From the NCBI RefSeq assembly GCF_041020765.1, contig NZ_JBEUEJ010000005.1: 64,000 bases of DNA. One strand, 5' to 3'. Shown piece after piece: positions 59,586 through 64,000 of this stretch (positions within the stretch are counted from its first letter, which is position 1; each line of letters opens with the position of its first letter). The position numbers and the translations under genes were made by a program. Source of the stretch: Kineococcus terrestris (GTDB lineage Bacteria; Actinomycetota; Actinomycetes; Actinomycetales; Kineococcaceae). Below the pieces are notes generated by a model. That model was given only the letters and a program-made list of their open reading frames with translations, had not been told where the DNA came from and did no database searches.

Positions 59586-60233
59586 ATGGCGACCAAGGTC
59601 GAACGCCCCGGAGCGCAGCAGTGGGTGCCCGAGGGCGCCGACGTCGAGGGGCTGCGCGAGGCGGCGGGCAGCTGCCGCGGCTGCGAGCTGTGGGAACCGG
59701 CGACCCAGGTCGTCTTCTCCGCCGGGTCGCCGACCGCGCGCCTGGCCCTCGTCGGCGAGCAGCCGGGCGACCAGGAGGACCGGCGCGGCGTGCCGTTCGT
59801 CGGCCCCGCCGGGAAGCTGCTGCAGCGCGCGGTGGACGAGGCGGGCATCGAGCGCTCCGATGTGTACGTGACGAACGCGGTCAAGCACTTCCGCTTCACC
59901 CAGAAGGCGCCCGGCAGCCGGAGGATCCACGCCAGCCCCGACGTCGGGCACATCACCGCGTGCCGGCCGTGGCTGGCCGCCGAGCTCGGGCGGGTCGACC
60001 CCGACGTCGTCGTGTGCCTGGGCGCCACGGCCGCCAAGGCGCTGCTGCCCAAGGAGTTCCGCGTCACCAAGGACCGGGGCCGCACGATGGTGCTCCCCAC
60101 GTCGCGCGGGGAGAAGACGTTCCTCGGCACCATCCACCCCTCGGCGGTGCTGCGCGTGCCCGAGGAGGACCGCGAGGCCGCCTACGACGGGCTCGTCGCC
60201 GACCTGCGCACCGCGCTCGCGGCCCTGGGCTGA
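59586..60233 (+). CDS. udgX: UdgX-type uracil-DNA-binding glycosylase
   Basis: A 215-residue family-4-like uracil-DNA glycosylase with 4Fe-4S ligands Cys30, Cys33, Cys126 and Cys144. Motif A is VGEQPGDQEDRRGVPFVGP. The distinguishing feature is SRRIH at 111-115, the loop that in mycobacterial UdgX (KRRIH) makes a covalent bond between His and the abasic site after uracil removal; here the His is His115. HPSAVLR is motif B. So it should trap uracil-DNA irreversibly. ATG 59586 follows TAGGAC by six bases. Confidence 0.88.
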   Translation: MATKVERPGAQQWVPEGADVEGLREAAGSCRGCELWEPATQVVFSAGSPTARLALVGEQPGDQEDRRGVPFVGPAGKLLQRAVDEAGIERSDVYVTNAVKHFRFTQKAPGSRRIHASPDVGHITACRPWLAAELGRVDPDVVVCLGATAAKALLPKEFRVTKDRGRTMVLPTSRGEKTFLGTIHPSAVLRVPEEDREAAYDGLVADLRTALAALG

Positions 60234-60277
60234 CCCGCGCCCGGTCCGGGCGGTGGCTGTGCCACGATAGATACATC

Positions 60278-60943
60278 ATGGACACCGTCAGCACCTCAGG
60301 TGCCCCGCCCACCGTGCCCCCGGCCGCCGAGCGCGTCTACGCCGAGGTCAAGGCCGCCATCCTCGACCGCTCCCTGCCCGGCGGGCAGCTGCTGACCGAG
60401 GGGGAGCTGGCCGCGCGCACCGGCGTCTCGCGCACCCCCGTGCGCGAGGGGCTGCTGCGCCTGGAGGCCGAGGGTCTGGTGCGGCTGCTGCCCAAGCGCG
60501 GGGCCCTCGTCGTCCCGGTCTCCCCCGAGGAGGTCGAGGACGTCCTGGAGGCCCGCGAGCTGGTCGAGGTCCACACCGCCGTGCGCGCCTGGGACCGGCG
60601 CGCGGAGTTCACCGGCGAGCTGGCCGGGCACCTGGAGCGGATGCGCGCCGCGCAGTCCGCCGGGGACGCCTGGGCCTTCATGGGCGCCGACCGCGCCTTC
60701 CACGCCACCGTCGTGCGCGCCGCCGGCAACCGCGTCCTCGCCGACCTGTACGACGGGCTGCGCGACCGGCAGATGCGCATGGGCGTGGCGAACATGCGCG
60801 GCTCGGCCGACCGGATGAGCGTCGCGCTGGCCGACCACGAGGCGCTGCTGGAGGTGGCGCGCACGGGGGACCTGCGCACCTGGCGCGAGCTCGTGCGCCG
60901 CCACGTGCGCAGCGCCGGCGACCGGTTGCGGAGCACCCGGTGA
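60278..60943 (+). CDS. GntR/FCD-family transcriptional regulator
   Basis: A 221-residue regulator. Residues about 15-80 are the GntR winged helix (GELAARTGVSRTPVREGLLR); the all-helical FCD effector domain follows (EARELVEVHTAVRAW, FMGADRAFHATVV, DHEALLEVARTG) and probably binds a metal and a carboxylic acid. An unusually AT-rich stretch, GATAGATACATC, abuts the ATG at 60278 and may hold both the -10 and an autoregulatory operator. Its stop overlaps the MFS gene by four bases. Confidence 0.92.
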   Translation: MDTVSTSGAPPTVPPAAERVYAEVKAAILDRSLPGGQLLTEGELAARTGVSRTPVREGLLRLEAEGLVRLLPKRGALVVPVSPEEVEDVLEARELVEVHTAVRAWDRRAEFTGELAGHLERMRAAQSAGDAWAFMGADRAFHATVVRAAGNRVLADLYDGLRDRQMRMGVANMRGSADRMSVALADHEALLEVARTGDLRTWRELVRRHVRSAGDRLRSTR

Positions 60944-62298
60944 GCGGGGCGGTGCACCCGGCGGGAGCCGCCCGCGGCGGTGCCGTGCGCGGGGCGTGGC
61001 TCGTGTTCGCCGTCGGGGCCGTCGCCTACGTCGTCACCGTCCTCAACCGCACTTCCCTGGCCGCCGCCGGCATCGACGCCTCCGAGCGCTTCGCCGTGGG
61101 CGCCGGGACGATCGGCGCGTTCGCCGTCCTGCAGTTCCTCGTCTACGCGGCCCTGCAGGTGCCGGTGGGCGTGCTGATGGACCGCTGGGGCCCGCGCCGC
61201 CTCGTCGTGGCGGGCGCCGTCCTCATGGCCGCCGGGCAGTTCCTGCTCGCCGTCAGCACCGACGTCCCGCACGCCCTCCTGGCCCGCGTCCTCGTCGGGG
61301 CCGGCGACGCCGCCACCTTCGTCAGCGTCCTGCGGGTGGTGACGAACTGGTTCCCGCCGCAGCGGGTGCCCGTCATGACCCAGCTGGTCGGGTTCTTCGG
61401 CCAGTTCGGGCAGGTCCTCAGCGTCGTGCCGCTCGTCGCGCTGCTGCACGGCGCCGGCTGGACGCCCGCCTACCTGGCCGTCGCCTCCTTCAGCGCCCTG
61501 GCCGCGGTGCTGTGCGTCCTCGTGCTGCGCGACGCGCCGCCCGGCGCGCCGCTCGCGCGCTCGGTCGTCCCGCTGCGCCGCGTCGCCGGGGACCTGCGCG
61601 AGACGCTGCGCCAGCCGGGCACCCGGCTCGGCCTGTGGTCCCACTGGGCCACGCCCTTCTCCGGCAACGCCTTCGCGACCCTGTGGGGGTACCCGTTCCT
61701 CGTCTCCGGCCAGCAGCTGAGCACCGCCGGGGCCAGCGCCCTGCTCACCCTCTACACCGTCGCGGCCGCCGTCAGCGGCCCCGTCATCGGCACCCTCGTC
61801 GCCCGGCACCCGCTGCGCCGCTCCTGGCTCGTGCTCACCGTCGTGGCCGGTCAGGCCGTGCTGTGGGCGCTCGTGGTCGCGCTGCCCGGCCCCGCGCCGC
61901 TCGCGCTGCTCGCGCTGCTCGTCGTCGTCGTCGCGGTCGGCGTGCCCGGGTCGATGATCGGCTTCGACTTCGCCCGCACCTCCAACCCCGCGCACCGCCT
62001 GGGCGGGGCCACGGGCCTGACGAACGTCATGGGGTTCACGGCCTCGCTGCTGCTCGTGCTCGGCATCGGCCTCGCGCTGGACGTGCAGGGCGCCGGCACC
62101 CCGGAGACCTACCGCCTGGACGCGTTCCGGTGGGCGTTCGCCCTGCAGTTCCCGCTGTGGGCGGTGGGCGTGGCCGGCATCCTCGTCAGCCGCCGGCGCA
62201 CCCGGGCCCTGCTGGCCACCCAGGGCGTCGTCGTCCCGCGGGTGCGCGACGCGGTGCGCCGCGACCTGGCCGCCCGGCGCGCGCGGGCCGGCCGCTGA
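60940..62298 (+). CDS. MFS transporter
   Basis: A 452-residue major facilitator with 12 hydrophobic helices. The loop 2-3 motif is VPVGVLMDRWGPRRLVVAG. RTSLAAAG in helix 1 resembles organic-acid transporters. Coupling to the upstream FCD regulator (GTGA overlap) suggests the regulator senses the cargo, perhaps a small carboxylic acid. The C-terminal tail is basic. Confidence 0.92.
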   Translation: MSGAVHPAGAARGGAVRGAWLVFAVGAVAYVVTVLNRTSLAAAGIDASERFAVGAGTIGAFAVLQFLVYAALQVPVGVLMDRWGPRRLVVAGAVLMAAGQFLLAVSTDVPHALLARVLVGAGDAATFVSVLRVVTNWFPPQRVPVMTQLVGFFGQFGQVLSVVPLVALLHGAGWTPAYLAVASFSALAAVLCVLVLRDAPPGAPLARSVVPLRRVAGDLRETLRQPGTRLGLWSHWATPFSGNAFATLWGYPFLVSGQQLSTAGASALLTLYTVAAAVSGPVIGTLVARHPLRRSWLVLTVVAGQAVLWALVVALPGPAPLALLALLVVVVAVGVPGSMIGFDFARTSNPAHRLGGATGLTNVMGFTASLLLVLGIGLALDVQGAGTPETYRLDAFRWAFALQFPLWAVGVAGILVSRRRTRALLATQGVVVPRVRDAVRRDLAARRARAGR

Positions 62299-62384
62299 CC
62301 GCACCCGCACCTCTCAGCGGGGGCGGCCCCGTGAGAGGCGGGCGGGTGGTTCCCGGCGCCGCCCGCCCGTGGGAAGGTGCCCGC

Positions 62385-63851
62385 GTGAGCACACCGGACA
62401 GCACCCCCGCGAAGGCCCAGATCGGCGTCACCGGCCTGGCCACCATGGGCCGCAACCTGGCCCGCAACATCGCCCGCCACGGCTACGTGACCGCCGTGCA
62501 CAACCGCACCGACGCGCGCACCCGGGCGCTGGTGGAGGAGTTCGGCCACGAGGGCACCTTCGTGCCGGGGTACTCCGCGCAGGAGTTCGTGGACTCGCTG
62601 GAGTCCCCCCGCACCGTCATCGTCATGGTCAAGGCGGGCGGCCCCACCGACGCCGTCATCGAGGAGCTGGCGCCGCTGCTGAGCGAGGGCGACATCCTCG
62701 TCGACGCGGGCAACGCCCACTTCGCCGACACCCGCCGCCGCGAGGCCGCGCTGCGCGAGAGGGGGATCCACTTCGCCGGCGTCGGGGTCTCCGGCGGCGA
62801 GGAGGGCGCGCTGCTCGGGCCCAGCATCATGCCCGGCGGCTCCGAGCACGCCTACGCCAAGCTCGGCCCGGTCTTCGCCGACATCGCCGTGTCCGTGGAC
62901 GGGACGCCGTGCTCCACCCACGTCGGCCCCGACGGCGCCGGCCACTTCGTCAAGATGGTGCACAACGGCATCGAGTACGCCGACATGCAGCTCATCGCCG
63001 AGGCGTACGACCTGCTGCGCCACGGCCTGGGCCGCACCCCCGCCCAGCTCGCGCAGGTGTTCGAGAGCTGGAACGCCGGGGACCTGGAGAGCTTCCTCAT
63101 CGAGATCACCGCCCAGGTGCTCGCCAAGGAGGACCCCACGCAGGACGGCGTGGCCCTCGTCGACGTCATCCTCGACCAGGCCGAGCAGAAGGGCACCGGT
63201 CGCTGGACGGTGCAGACCGCCCTGGACCTGGGCACCCCCGTCTCCGGCATCGCCGAGGCCGTCTTCGCCCGCGCACTGTCCGGGCACGCCGAGCAGCGCA
63301 GCGCCGCCACCGGCGTGCTGCCCGGCCCGGCCGAGGAGACGCCCTTCGTCGCCGAGGCCGACGCCGACGCGTTCGTCGACGACGTGCGCGCGGCGCTGTA
63401 CGCCTCCAAGGTCGTCGCCTACGCGCAGGGCTTCGACATGATCAAGGCCGGCTCCGCCGAGTACGGCTGGGGCGTGGACCCCGGTGCGATGGCGACGATC
63501 TGGCGCGGCGGCTGCATCATCCGCGCGAAGTTCCTCGACCGGATCCGCGAGGCGTACGAGAAGCAGCCGGAGCTGCCCTCGCTGCTGCTGGACCCGTACT
63601 TCGCGCAGGCGGTGGCCGACGGGCAGGAGGCGTGGCGGCGCGTCGTGCAGCACTCGGTGGCGCACGGCATCCCCGCGCCCGGCTTCGCCTCGGCGCTCGC
63701 CTACTACGACGGCCTGCGCCGGCCGCGCTCGTCGGCGGCGCTCGTGCAGGGCCTGCGCGACCTGTTCGGCGCGCACACCTACAAGCGCACCGACCGCGAC
63801 GGGAACTTCCACGTCGACTGGAGCGGCGACGGCTCCGAGTCGCCGGCCTGA
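62385..63851 (+). CDS. gnd: 6-phosphogluconate dehydrogenase, NADP-dependent
   Basis: A 488-residue enzyme of the oxidative pentose phosphate pathway making ribulose 5-phosphate, CO2 and NADPH. The Rossmann motif is GVTGLATMGRNLARNIA, with NRT following beta-2, as in NADP enzymes. Catalytic segments are VSGGEEGALLGPSIMPGG and KMVHNGIEYADMQ (Lys and His-Asn); the C-terminal swapped tail has RTDRDGNFHVDW. The tetramer-forming long type, full length. GTG 62385 lies six bases after GAAGGT. Confidence 0.97.
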   Translation: MSTPDSTPAKAQIGVTGLATMGRNLARNIARHGYVTAVHNRTDARTRALVEEFGHEGTFVPGYSAQEFVDSLESPRTVIVMVKAGGPTDAVIEELAPLLSEGDILVDAGNAHFADTRRREAALRERGIHFAGVGVSGGEEGALLGPSIMPGGSEHAYAKLGPVFADIAVSVDGTPCSTHVGPDGAGHFVKMVHNGIEYADMQLIAEAYDLLRHGLGRTPAQLAQVFESWNAGDLESFLIEITAQVLAKEDPTQDGVALVDVILDQAEQKGTGRWTVQTALDLGTPVSGIAEAVFARALSGHAEQRSAATGVLPGPAEETPFVAEADADAFVDDVRAALYASKVVAYAQGFDMIKAGSAEYGWGVDPGAMATIWRGGCIIRAKFLDRIREAYEKQPELPSLLLDPYFAQAVADGQEAWRRVVQHSVAHGIPAPGFASALAYYDGLRRPRSSAALVQGLRDLFGAHTYKRTDRDGNFHVDWSGDGSESPA

Positions 63852-63871
63852 GGGACCCGACGGTCCGACGT

Positions 63872-64000
<129 letters not shown>

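Overview
The window is about 73% GC and densely coding. Many starts are GTG, neighbouring genes often overlap by four bases, and the gene order (dapA-rnj, ftsK, rimO-pgsA-cinA-clgR, nei2-lhr, recA-recX, gluABCD, miaB-miaA-dapF-hflX, lexA/LysM-nrdR) is typical of Actinomycetota. The very high GC and gene mix suggest a Kineococcus-like member of the Kineosporiales, but that rank is inference. No tRNA, rRNA, CRISPR array, prophage or insertion sequence was seen.

Layout. 1-3.1 kb: end of an F420-type oxidoreductase, a dehydroshikimate dehydratase/HPPD-like fusion and a HAD phosphatase. 3.2-10.1 kb: dapA-rnj (lysine/DAP synthesis and RNase J), a repeat-rich secreted protein with a stranded LPATG motif, glutaminase coupled to a DUF1028 protein, and a membrane acyltransferase. 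10.2-17.6 kb: FtsK, a NYN-domain protein, then rimO-pgsA-cinA and the regulator ClgR. 17.7-27 kb: Nei2 and Lhr, DUF3046, an SMP-30 lactonase, recA and recX. 27-30.5 kb: a glutamate-type ABC importer. 30.6-39.5 kb: miaB, a small Pro-rich peptide with an antitoxin-like protein, miaA-dapF, an RsmC-like methyltransferase, hflX and a DinG-like helicase. 39.5-42.8 kb: a racemase, then the LexA control region with lexA, DUF2277, a LysM cell-envelope protein and nrdR. 42.8-52.5 kb: PAC2, reductases, a DksA-like protein, a flippase, serA, a phosphoesterase, a FUSC exporter and a zinc alcohol dehydrogenase. 52.5-56.2 kb: a stress-type envelope operon. 56.3-63.9 kb: aldo/keto reductase, alpha/beta hydrolase, PfkB kinase, UdgX, GntR-MFS and 6-phosphogluconate dehydrogenase. 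The last ~130 bases are homopolymer sequence that looks like an assembly artefact.

How the genes fit together. DNA repair and its control dominate: RecA, RecX, LexA, Nei2, Lhr, a DinG-like helicase, UdgX and FtsK, with LexA boxes at recA, lexA and the LysM gene. tRNA and ribosome modification (MiaA, MiaB, RimO, RsmC-like, HflX) and DAP/lysine supply (DapA, DapF) form a second group.

The most unusual locus is 52.56-56.2 kb. A sigma-B-like promoter precedes three translationally coupled genes: a protein with five LEA-type 11-residue repeats plus a membrane helix, a holin-X-type membrane protein, and a DUF3618 protein with a second set of 11-residue repeats. A second sigma-B-like promoter drives an acidic hydrophilic protein next to a BrkB membrane protein. 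I read it as a membrane-tethered desiccation/osmotic protection system.

A second window-wide signal is a -10 hexamer (pattern nAnnnT) placed 6-8 bases before about twenty start codons, implying widespread leaderless transcription; I used it to choose several starts. Intrinsic terminators are long near-perfect GC hairpins without U-tracts.
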